Assembly: GCA_963733145.1 (NCBI GenBank)
Contig: CAVTCJ010000004.1
Coordinates: 62,001-126,000, forward strand
Length of the DNA: 64,000 nucleotides
Source: JAHIKV01 sp963733145
GTDB taxonomy: Bacteria; Planctomycetota; Planctomycetia; Pirellulales; Thermoguttaceae
Direction of reading: 5' to 3'
Positions 55,271 to 64,000 of the stretch are shown here, piece after piece. How positions within the stretch are numbered: position 1 is the first letter of the stretch; each line of letters begins with the position of its first letter. Made by a program: the position numbers and the translations under genes. The notes under the pieces were generated by a model. It was not told where the DNA came from and made no database searches. It worked only from the letters and a program-made list of their open reading frames with translations.

Positions 55271-55338
55271 GAAAGCGGAATACGCAGATTATACAAACGG
55301 CTAACTTATTTTTGACCAGCGACTTATCGGACAGCCTC

Positions 55339-56834
55339 TTACAGCGGCCGCACCACCGAGGTGTTTCGCCAGTAGTCGAACAACGTCTGCTCGGAAAGCA
55401 CTCCGCCGCCCAGGCCGCTCTTGTTCACGCCGGCATAGGGAACGCCGAAGGGGAGGACGTTGTGGGCGTTGATCCAACTGCTGCCCGCGACCATTGCCTC
55501 GGCCACCCGCCGGGCACGCGCCAGGTCGCTGGTCCAAACGCTGTTGGCCAGGCCGTAGTCGGTATGATTGACCAGCCGGACCGCCTCCGCTTCGTCGTCG
55601 AAGGGGGTCAGATAGGCCACGGGGCCGAAGATTTCCTCGCGGGCGGCCACGTTGTCGAGCGATCCGGCCAGCAGCGCCGGTTTGACGTAGCAGCCGTCGC
55701 GGCCGGGCACCTGCCCCGGTCCGCCTTCGAGCAGCGCAGTGGCCCCCTCTTCGCAACCGCGGCGGAGATAGCCCAGCACCCGTTCGCACTGTTTCCGGTT
55801 GACCAGCGGCCCGAGCTCGGTCCCCTGGTCAAACTGGTAGCCGAGCTTCACTCGCCCGAGCCGCTCGACGCTGGCCGCCGCGAACTGATCGTAGATCGGG
55901 CGCTGGATCAGCCAGCGGGTGGCGTCGCAGCAGACCTGTCCGGCGTGGAAGGTGATCGCCTGGGCGAGGCTTTCGACGGTTTGCGGCAGATCGACGTCGT
56001 CGAAGACCACGGCGGCCCCTTTGCCGCCCAGTTCGAGTTTGACCGGGACGAGGTTTCGTCCGCAGGCCGCCCCCACCAGCCGTCCGACCTCGGGCGAGCC
56101 GGTGAACGACATCCGTTTGATGCCCGGATGCGCGGCCAACGCCGCGCCGACCGGATCGCCGTAGCCGGTGACGACATTGATTACGCCGTCGGGGATGCCG
56201 ACCTCGCGGGCCAGCCGGGCCAGGTAAATCGCCGACAGCGGCGTGTCCTCGGCCGGCTTGACGACCACCGTGTTGCCCGCCGCCAGCGCCGGCGAGACGT
56301 TCCAGCCCATCAGCAGGAAGGGGAAGTTCCAGGGGAATATGAAGCCGCACGGTCCCCACGGCTTGACGCACGATGAAGGCCTCGTGCCGGGCGACCGCCA
56401 GCGGGCTGCGGCGATCGAGCGTGCAGGGCCATCTCGGTGTAGTAGCGCAGCGAGTCGATGAACTCCTGCACGTCCCACTCGGCCTTGGCGGGAATCTTGC
56501 CCGCATCAAGCGATTCGATCTGCACGAAGATCGCCCGGCGGTCCTCGACGGCGTCGGCCAACCGATGCAGCAGCGCGCCCCGTTCGTGGGGCGACAGTTG
56601 CGGCCAGCCGGTCGTGTCGAAGGCCTTCTGCGCGGCCTTTACGGCCCGATCCACGTCCTCCGCCTGCATGGCCGGCACCTCGGCCAGCGGCAGCCCCGAG
56701 CCCGGATCGCGCGTGGTGAGCGTCTCGCCGCTCGACGCCATTTCATCCCTTCCGCCGATGACACCCGGCAGCGGGCTTCCCTCCAAAAACTCCGCCACCT
56801 CCGGCAACACATCCAAGGGCAATTGCGTCTTCAT
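55339..56834 (-). CDS. NAD(P)-dependent aldehyde dehydrogenase (two frameshifts)
   Basis: Start ATG 56834 ('MKTQLPLDVLPEVAEFLEGS'). The N-terminal frame has 'LTTRDPGSGLPLAEVPAMQA' and 'KAAQKAFDTTGWPQLSPHER'. Two indels near 56420 and 56370 lie around 'RRSPLAVARHEAFIVRQ'; then 'PWGPCGFIFPWNFPFLLMGW', 'VKPAEDTPLSAIYLARL', 'MSFTGSPEVGRLVG', 'VKLELGGKGAAVVFDDVD' (general-base Glu), 'FHAGQVCCDATRWLIQ' (catalytic Cys) and 'EEIFGPVAYLTPFDDEAEAV' follow to 55339. ~498 residues, normal for the superfamily. It oxidises an aldehyde to an acid; betaine-aldehyde-type blocks are seen, but the substrate is unknown. No partner genes adjacent. Confidence 0.82.
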
Positions 56835-57077
56835 GTTTTGGTTCCTGCTTGCCGTCTGTGATACCCCGGACAACTACCAATAACATTGTACCCCGGCGGG
56901 AAAGGGCGTCGTATTGAACTCCTTGTTCCCACGCTGTGCGTGAGAGCAAGGGTGTTCGTGAGGGTGTTTATCAGTGTAGATTAGCGTAAATCAGTGTTCC
57001 CCTTCCGTTTTCTGTTGGAGCGTGCAACGAATCATTTTTCACCCCCTCACCAGATGGGCATATTCCACATCCAACGC
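56835..57077. other. Divergent intergenic region
   Basis: Between the aldehyde dehydrogenase and the giant-protein promoter. Repeat-like 'TTCCCACGCTGTGCGTGAGAGCAAGG' text lies at 56927-56952; nothing else recognised. It must include the aldehyde dehydrogenase promoter. Confidence 0.4.
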
Positions 57078-57106
57078 TTGACACCCGTTTTGTGTGTACT
57101 TAGAAT
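57078..57106 (+). promoter_or_regulatory. Sigma-70-type promoter of the giant secreted protein
   Basis: TTGACA (57078-57083), a 17-base spacer, then TAGAAT (57101-57106): a perfect -35 and a one-mismatch -10 at optimal spacing, about 120 bases upstream of ATG 57231. The best promoter match noticed in the window. Confidence 0.7.
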
Positions 57107-57230
57107 GGGTATCTGCATGTCCCATCTAAGGGGAGGTGGGATTGTTTCGGCTGCCGTCGGGGTTTCGCTGCCGGGTTCGGGCCGCATTGTCAACACAAAA
57201 AGCCCATTCTAAACACAAGGGATTGTCGCC

Positions 57231-60200
57231 ATGTCATTCTTCCGCCACGCCAATTTCGGATCACATTCTCTATTCGGTTCACGCCGGTCGTCGAGCGGAA
57301 AACGGCTCGGCATGGCCAGCGGTCGCGATCTCCGCTGCCGCCGGCTGCAACTCGAACCCCTGGAGGACCGCACGCTGCTGTCGGTGGGCGTCAGCGGCAT
57401 GGTCTGGAACGACCTGAACTCGGACGGCGTGCGTTCTACCGACGAGCCGGGCATCGCCGGCGCCGTGGCCGAGGTCTTCTCCTCGACCGACGGCGTGGCC
57501 GGCAACGCCGACGACGTTTCCCTCGGCACGGCCGTGACTGACGCAAACGGTCAATACTCTTTCGCCGACTTGCCGGACAGCCCCAACTTCTACGTCGTCT
57601 TCCGCACACCGGTCGGCTACGAGTTCACCGCTCAACACGCCGGCGGCGACGATGCCCTGGACAGCGATGCCGATGCGGTGGGGGCGACGAGCCTGTTCGC
57701 GGTTGCCCCGGACACGACGGCAACGGACATCGACGCCGGGTTGGTGGGCGCATCGCCCGCGTCCGATTGGTCATTTTCCATCGGGGACAGTTTATATGCC
57801 GAGTATTCAGGCGGCAACGCCTTGGCGGTCGATGGCAAGGGAAACATCTATATCGTCGGTCGCGCTCAAAATAATCCTTTTGAAGCGGAGCCGTCGGAAA
57901 TAGACATGGATCCGGGACCGGGAACGACGATGCTGCTTTCGGAAAAAGCATTTGTGGCTAAATACACTTCGGCGGGAGCTTTGGTTTGGGCCTCATACGT
58001 TGCGCCGAGCATATCATCTGAATCTGAGGGAATAGATTTAGCCGTTACCAACAACGGAACTGTTTTCGCTACGGGTAATTATTACGACTCAAATAGCGGC
58101 GACAGGGGTGTATTTGTCACACAACTGGACACCGGTGGAAATATCTCTTGGCAAAATATTATTTCATACGACCCCACAATTATCATAAGCAACAAAGCAA
58201 CCGCCATTGCTTTGGCGGATGACGAATCGGTTTGCATAACCGGTTCCTATCGGGGAACGGTGGATTTCGATCCCGGCGCGGGAGCGTATGAGCTTACCAG
58301 CGAAGGCTTCGCCGACGGCTATGTTTTGAAGCTGGATTCCGACGGCAAATTTCGCCTGGGCGGCAAGCCTCGGCGGATCGGGGTCGGATATCGCCAACGA
58401 CGTGGCGATTGCCGCCGATGGCGCCGTGTGCGTCACCGGCTCTTATGAATTTACGGTAGATTTCGACCCCGGCGACGGGGAGTATTTCCTAACCGCCAAT
58501 GAAATAACCGATTCGGGCCTGTTTGTGCTTCGGCTGGATTCGGCCGGCGAGTTCGTGTGGGCAAGAAGCGCGGCCGGATCTGGCGATACCGTCGGTCACA
58601 GCATCGTTTCCGCCGCCGATGGATCGCTGTACGTGGCCGGTTCATTTCAAGGCGCGACGGATTTCGGCCTCGGCGGTGATCCCTGCATTCTTACCCCCGC
58701 GGATTCCCAAACGACAGTCTTCGCCCTCAAGCTCGACTCGGACGGCAATTTAGCCTGGGCCGACGCCATGAACGTGTCTTACGACGGCAAATCCCTCGAC
58801 GCCGCCATGGGGTCGAACGGGAACTTCTATGTCATGGTCGGACGAAGTTGGACCGAAGTGATTCCGTGGCAGAATCCTCCTGATGTGTACGACGGTATGC
58901 CTGATACCATTCACTGCTACTATGCATATATATTGACATCGTGGGACACTACGGGAAATTCCCGTGGTATCTATGAGTTGGATCGAGTAGATAACGTCTC
59001 GATTGGTCATGCTGAAGGTTTTACAAGAGATTATTACAGCGGGGGTATTGCATTTGGAGAGGACGGCACTTTTTACGGCGTCTACACTCTAGGCCACGTG
59101 GGTTTTTTTAATGTAAACGACGTTGCAATCCACGTGCGACGGCTATCCCACTATTCCGCGACCACCGATATTCTGCTCTCATCAAACACAGTGGATGCTG
59201 GGGTCGGTGTTGGAGTCGTGGTCGGCGAATTATCCGTCGATACGCGTTCGACCGATGATTTCACCTTCAGACTGGTATCCGGCGACGGCGACGACGGCAA
59301 CGGTTCCTTCACCATTGACGGCTTCGGACGGCTGCTGACCGCCGAGGTTTTCGACGCCTCGCTAAAAGACGTCTACTCCGTCCGCATCCGGGCCACCGAC
59401 GACTACGGGCAATCTATCGAAGAAATCTTTTCGATCAGTGTCGTCGACGTTTCCTATGGCCTGACACTGGAAGCCGCGGAATACGTCAACAGCCCGACCC
59501 CGACGGTGATGGTCGGCTTGGCCGAGGGGATTGAAGACGTGCCCGACGGCACAACCGTCCTGCTTGACGTTGACCTGAATTACGATGGTGATTTCGACGA
59601 TAACGGCGAGTTGGGCTACGCCACGGGAACGCTCGACGGCGGAACGGCGACCTTCCAGATCACGCCCGAATTGGAAGACGGCGAATACCAATTGCGCGCC
59701 AGATTAACGGATGCTTCGGAGCAGGAATTATCCAGCCCCGTGGCCACCATGATTAAGGACACCGTCGATCCTTATATATTGATCTCCGCGCCCGAGTTAT
59801 GCAACGCTCCGGAGCAGTCCGTGACGGTTAACACTCAAGATATCCTCTTTACTCTTAGCGGCTCCGCTTTTGGAGGAAGCCGTTTTGCCGATGATGCAAT
59901 CATCTATTTGGACGTTGACCGGAACAACGACGGCGATTTCGGCGATGACGGAGAAATCGGCTATGCGACCACTACTGATAGAGCCCCATCAATCGCTTAT
60001 TACGTAAGCGTATTCACCCTCGATCTGCCCGATGGAACCTACAATCTTCGCGCCCGCATTTCCGACTTGGCCGGCAATGAAGGCGTCAGCGACGTGGTCG
60101 CGATGGTCGTTGATCTGACGCCTCCGACAGTCTCGCTGGACACTCCGGCCATCACCAACGATGGCACCCCTTCTATAACAGCGACCGCAACCGAAGGCGA

Positions 60201-62442
60201 CAGCGTTTTGCTCGACGTGGATCTGAACCACGACGGCGACTTCGACGACGCCGGCGAAATGGAATATGCCACCGCGGCGCTCGTCGATGGATCGGCTACC
60301 TTTGATGTTGACCCGGTCTTGGCCGAAGGAACTTACAACCTCCAGGCGCGGGTCGCCGACGCCGCCGGCAACGAGGGCGAAAGCGACGTGGCCGTGATGG
60401 TCGTCGATCTAACGGCCCCTACCGTCTCTATCGGCGATCCCTCGGCGGAAACCACGGAGTTCGGTCCCGTCACGTTCATCGTGACCTATGACGACGCCAA
60501 CTTCGATGTTAGCACGCTCACTCCGGCCGACGTAACGCTCATCACCACCGGCACGGCCGCGGGAACGATCGCCGTCGACGAGGGAAACGGCAATTCCCGC
60601 GTCGTCACCATCAGCGACATCTCCGGCGAGGGGACGCTGAGCATCGCGATCGCCGCCGGCACGGCCGCGGACTTAGCGGGCAACGTCGCCCCGGCGGCCG
60701 GATCGAGTGCGACCTTCGACGTTGTCTCCACCCAGCATCGGATCGGCAGCGTGGTTGTCGCCGAGGCGGGGACAAACCCCACGAAGAACGGCGTCCTGGA
60801 ATCGAGCGACAAGCTGCTCATTACCTGGGCCGTGCGGGGAATCGAAGCCCCGGCTGTCGAATCGATTTTGGTCGACGGCCAAGCAGTGCAAACAATTTAT
60901 GGCCCTTACATGTCGGCGGACGGAGCGTACCTGTACGCCGGAACGTTCGGCCCGTTGGCGGCCGGAACTTATTCCTATACTATCCAATCGGAGGATGAAA
61001 CCGCGGGGACGACTGCCTACACCGGCACGTTCGACGTGACCACGCCGCCCGCGCCGGAAATCTCGAACATTGTCGCCGCCGAGGCGGGCACCGGCAGCGA
61101 CCGCGACGGGGTGAAGGAATCGACCGATAGACTGGTGCTCACCTGGCGCGAGACCGGCGACAAGGCAATCGTCACGCGGTCGCTGAAGATCGACGACAAG
61201 GCGGTCGCGGCCATCGGCGGCCCGAACGCCGCGGGCTGCTGCTACAGCGTCTTCGGGCCGCTGGCCGCGGGAGAACATACCTATACGATCGAGGTTGCCG
61301 ACGCCAACGGCGGCACATCCAACGTTTCCGGCACGTTCGACGTGACCGCCGCGGCGGTTGTGGGTCCGGCCGTTTCTAATGTAATCGTCGCTGAGGCGGG
61401 CGCCGGCAGCGACCACGACGGCGTGAAGGAATCGACCGACAAACTGGTGTTTACTTGGCGGGAAACCAGCGGCGAGGCGATCTCCGCCCGGTCGCTGAAG
61501 ATCGACGACAAGGCGGTAACCGCTATCGGCGGCCCCAACGCCACCGGCTGCTGTTACAGCGTTCTTGCACCGCTGGCCGCCGGAACGCACTCCTACACGG
61601 TCAAAATCACCGACGCCAACGGGGCTTCCGCCACCGAGACCGGCACGTTCATCGTGGCCGACGCCGCAGGCGCCAGCCCGGAAATCGGCAACGTCGTGGT
61701 GGCCGAGACGGCCAACCTCGCCCGGGACGGCCTGCTGACCACCGAGGAGACGCTGGTCCTCTCCTGGACGCTGACCGATGTGGACGGCATTGCCACGAAG
61801 TCGCTGTCGGTCGATGGAACGACAATCGCCCCGCTCTACGGCCCCAACAACGGCAACGCCTACTCGGGCCGATTGGGCCAATTGACGCAGGGCACGCATC
61901 ACTACACCATTCAGGCGACCGACACCACCGGCCAGGACTCCACGCTAGAGGGCACGTTCGAGGTCTACGCGGCTTTGACGCTCGACGCCTCGCCCGCTTC
62001 GTCCGGCTCGGTCGAATCGTTGACCGACGCCGGGCTGGCCTCGATTGCCACCGCTGCGATGCAGCGTCTGGAAGCGTCGCTCGGCAGCGGGGTCTCGACC
62101 GCCTTGAGCAGCGTCTCGGTGCAGTTCGCCGACCTGCCGGGCAATCTGCTGGGCGCGGTGTCCGACGGGAAAATCCTGATCGACCGCGACGCCGCCGGCC
62201 ACGGTTGGTTCGTCGATGCGACGCCCGACGACGACGCCGAGTTCAGCGGCGGCCTCGCCATATCGCCCGCAGGCAGCTCTGCTTCTCCCGTCGGCCGGGC
62301 CGATCTGTTGACGGCCGTGATGCACGAGTTCGGCCACGTCCTCGGCGCCGAACACGTCGAGACCGGTCTGATGGACGGCCTGCTTCCCCTGGGCACTCGT
62401 CGGACGGACGCCGCGGACGCAGTCTTCGCCCGGTTCGGGTGA
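57231..62442 (+). CDS. Giant secreted multidomain protein with metzincin-like C-terminus (one frameshift)
   Basis: ATG 57231 leads to 'RRLQLEPLEDRTLLSVGVSG', the planctomycete leader motif, then an SdrD-B-like domain ('GMVWNDLNSDGVRSTDEPGI'), SBBP-type beta-propeller repeats ('ITGSYRGTVDFDPGAGAYEL'), a cadherin-like domain (~59150-59450), Ig-like domains with 'LLDVDLNYDGDFDDNGEL' calcium loops, four ~95-residue modules ('AEAGTGSDRDGVKESTDRLV' type, 60740-61960), and a C-terminal module with 'ILIDRDAAGHGWFVDATPDD' and 'VMHEFGHVLGAEHVE', a full HExxHxxGxxH zinc site. An extra T in AAATTTCGCC near 58351 breaks the frame; total ~1737 residues. Probably exported to the cell surface. A protease role is inferred from the motif only. 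Confidence 0.78.
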
Positions 62443-62580
62443 CGCCGGCCGGGGTCCTGAACTTTTGCCCCGGGGATGCCAGGCCCGCGTGAAACAACCC
62501 CACCACATCGAACATGTCCCGGCCCCGAAGCTCTGGTGGAGCCAGCGTCAAGCGTATCCCGGCCCCGAAGCGGCCGACGC

Positions 62581-64000
62581 CTATCGCCCGCAGCGCAAGT
62601 GCCGGAACAGGCCGTGCAGGGCGAAGCCGCCGCCGACGGCCAGGATGCGCTGCACGGGACGATCGGGATGGGCTGCGGAGTATGACGCCAGCGATTCCTG
62701 CACCTCGGTCAGCAGGTCGTCGAACACGGGCGAGAGGGCCGCGTAGAGATCGCTCATCCGCTCCGCGGTCGCGGGCGCCCGTTTCCGCTGCTCGGCCTGC
62801 GCGATGCTGAGGTTGAACTCCTGCACCAGGGCGCGGGTGAAGCTCTGCCCGGCCACCCCGCAACGACGAAACCACAACGAATCGGGCGAACTGACCACGA
62901 TGTTCGTGACGTCGCAGCCGACGTCCAAAGCGGCCGTCGCGGGAGGCGGCCCGTCCGACGGCGGATCGGCGGCAGCGAAGCAGTCGTAGGCGAGGAAATT
63001 GTGCAGGGCTAGAAAGTCGGCCTGCAGGACGTCGACGCGCACGTCGTGCCGTTGGAAAGGGGTGAGGAAGTGCTCAGTGGTCGTGCGTTTCGCGGCAATC
63101 AACAGGGCGTGGCGGCTCTTTTCCTCCGCGGCCTTCGGCTTGGCATCCCCGTTGGGAGAGGCGTCGTCGAGAAGCTGATAGTCCCAGGCCAATTGGTCGA
63201 AGGGGATGGGAAACTGGTGGGCCGCCTCGAACCGGGCCAACTTCGCCGCCTTGGCCGCACCCACCGGCGGCATCTTGATCTGACGGACGAGCGTCATTCG
63301 CCCCGGCAAGCCCGCGCACACCCGCTCGGTCTTGATTTCGTGCGATTCGAGAAACTTTTTCAGCGTTTCGGCGACGACTTTCGTCTCATCGGCGTCGTTG
63401 GCGGCGTGGCTCAGCGGTTTGGCGTGTTCGACAAACGCAGCGTCCTCGACGACAGCTTGCCGCTTCGATTCATTCCAGGACAGCTTGACGGCCTTCAAGC
63501 CGCTGACGCCGACGTCGATGCCCCAGGCGGGGCGCGAGCCGAGCGGTTGCTGCATCAGGTTTTTCACTCGGCGGAGCACGCCCGGCTGCTGAGCGGCGAG
63601 GAGATCGATTCGTAGCGTGGCCCGCTTCAAGCCCGCCAGGGCCAGGCCGCAGGCGACGGCGAAGCGGCCGGGATGACGCAGCAATTCGGTCCGGTCGAAG
63701 GCTTCGGCGAAGTCCGTTCGCCGGAAGCCGGCCAGCCACTCGACGGGGACACCGAAGGGGGTTTTTTGCGGCGGTTTCGCCCATTCCTGAGTTTGTTGGT
63801 TTTGCTTGCCGGCGGCAATCCGGCTGCGGCGTTGCAGCTCGTCGCACAAGCGGACGGTTCGGGCGTCGTCCGGCGCCGAGCCACGCAACCGCTCGGCGAC
63901 GGCCGTCAACGTGTCGTCGACGACGGGCGAGTTTTGCAGATCCCCGGCCAGCCAGGCCAATTCCGCCGCTTGCCGGCGAAGTTGTTGGAAATCCGGCGCA
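62581..64000 (-). CDS. PilM-like type IV pilus assembly protein, two-module (5' end outside window)
   Basis: Open to the right edge of the window. The C-terminal ~330 residues are PilM-like: 'RPAWGIDVGVSGLKAVKLSW' (actin-type phosphate 1), 'VCAGLPGRMTLVRQIKMPPV', 'KLARFEAAHQFPIPFDQLAW', 'ALDVGCDVTNIVV' (phosphate 2) and 'RILAVGGGFALHGLFRHL'. The preceding ~130 residues contain 'RFAVACGLALAGLKRATLRI' followed by DLLAA, which looks like the end of another PilM-type domain, so two PilM-like modules may be fused. The stop at 62581 cuts the last helix; a frame change near 62600 would add 'FDVVGLFHAGLA'-like text, so the true end may be near 62460. Convergent with the giant gene. Confidence 0.68.
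   Translation of the reverse strand, partial: APDFQQLRRQAAELAWLAGDLQNSPVVDDTLTAVAERLRGSAPDDARTVRLCDELQRRSRIAAGKQNQQTQEWAKPPQKTPFGVPVEWLAGFRRTDFAEAFDRTELLRHPGRFAVACGLALAGLKRATLRIDLLAAQQPGVLRRVKNLMQQPLGSRPAWGIDVGVSGLKAVKLSWNESKRQAVVEDAAFVEHAKPLSHAANDADETKVVAETLKKFLESHEIKTERVCAGLPGRMTLVRQIKMPPVGAAKAAKLARFEAAHQFPIPFDQLAWDYQLLDDASPNGDAKPKAAEEKSRHALLIAAKRTTTEHFLTPFQRHDVRVDVLQADFLALHNFLAYDCFAAADPPSDGPPPATAALDVGCDVTNIVVSSPDSLWFRRCGVAGQSFTRALVQEFNLSIAQAEQRKRAPATAERMSDLYAALSPVFDDLLTEVQESLASYSAAHPDRPVQRILAVGGGFALHGLFRHLRCGR

Overview
The window looks like a chromosomal piece of a member of the Planctomycetota, probably Pirellulales-like. Two very long secreted proteins carry the planctomycete-style N-terminal motif 'LEDRRLLS'/'LEPLEDRTLLS'. 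There are three Gfo/Idh/MocA oxidoreductases, two xylose-isomerase-like TIM barrels, an EF-hand secreted protein, a FlgM of planctomycete type, an STK-AAA-histidine kinase giant and many GC-rich intergenic palindromes. No rRNA, tRNA or CRISPR array was seen.

Layout. 0-2.6 kb: toxin-antitoxin and defence-type debris (DUF3368 end, zinc-ribbon protein, DUF1016 fragment, MntA/HepT). 2.6-9.8 kb: sugar catabolism (TIM-barrel isomerase, RhaT-like permease and GH29 fucosidase in one operon; Gfo/Idh/MocA; a second isomerase) and ScpB. 10.2-14.2 kb: Gfo/Idh/MocA, then a polyamine locus (agmatinase SpeB and a deoxyhypusine-synthase-like protein, divergent from a pyruvoyl arginine decarboxylase). 14.4-17.4 kb: EF-hand protein and FlgM. 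17.5-24.8 kb: a minus-strand cluster of acyl-CoA ligase, SDR reductase, ACP, a ketosynthase-acyltransferase-STAS fusion, and purB. 25.3-32.4 kb: a truncated ECF sigma factor and a ~2250-residue secreted protein whose 5' part is a ~339-bp tandem array. 33-38 kb: Gfo/Idh/MocA, FadL-type porin, alpha/beta hydrolase and methyltransferase. 38.6-44.6 kb: a ~1990-residue kinase/ATPase/histidine kinase. 44.9-54.1 kb: HAD hydrolase and a phosphoketolase shunt (ackA, xfp, gnd, zwf) with an IS4-type insertion and a 125-bp inverted repeat around xfp-IS-gnd. 54.5-56.8 kb: transposase remnant and aldehyde dehydrogenase. 57-64 kb: a second giant secreted protein and part of a PilM-like protein.

How genes work together. 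zwf and gnd oxidise glucose-6-P to a pentose-P, xfp splits xylulose-5-P to acetyl-P, and ackA makes ATP and acetate. Arginine to agmatine to putrescine, then a DHS-like aminobutyl transfer, would give a longer polyamine. The ligase-SDR-ACP-KS set looks like a small dedicated acyl or polyketide pathway; the STAS domain on the synthase is its unusual part.

Caveat on quality. At least a dozen otherwise conserved genes are broken by single-base indels, often at homopolymers (the sensor kinase about eight times, phosphoketolase three times). This reads more like uncorrected sequencing error in a metagenome-type assembly than wholesale gene decay, so frameshifted genes are annotated over their full inferred span. 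The most novel items are the KS-AT-STAS fusion cluster, palindromic repeats translated in frame inside real proteins, and the long inverted repeat around the phosphoketolase genes.
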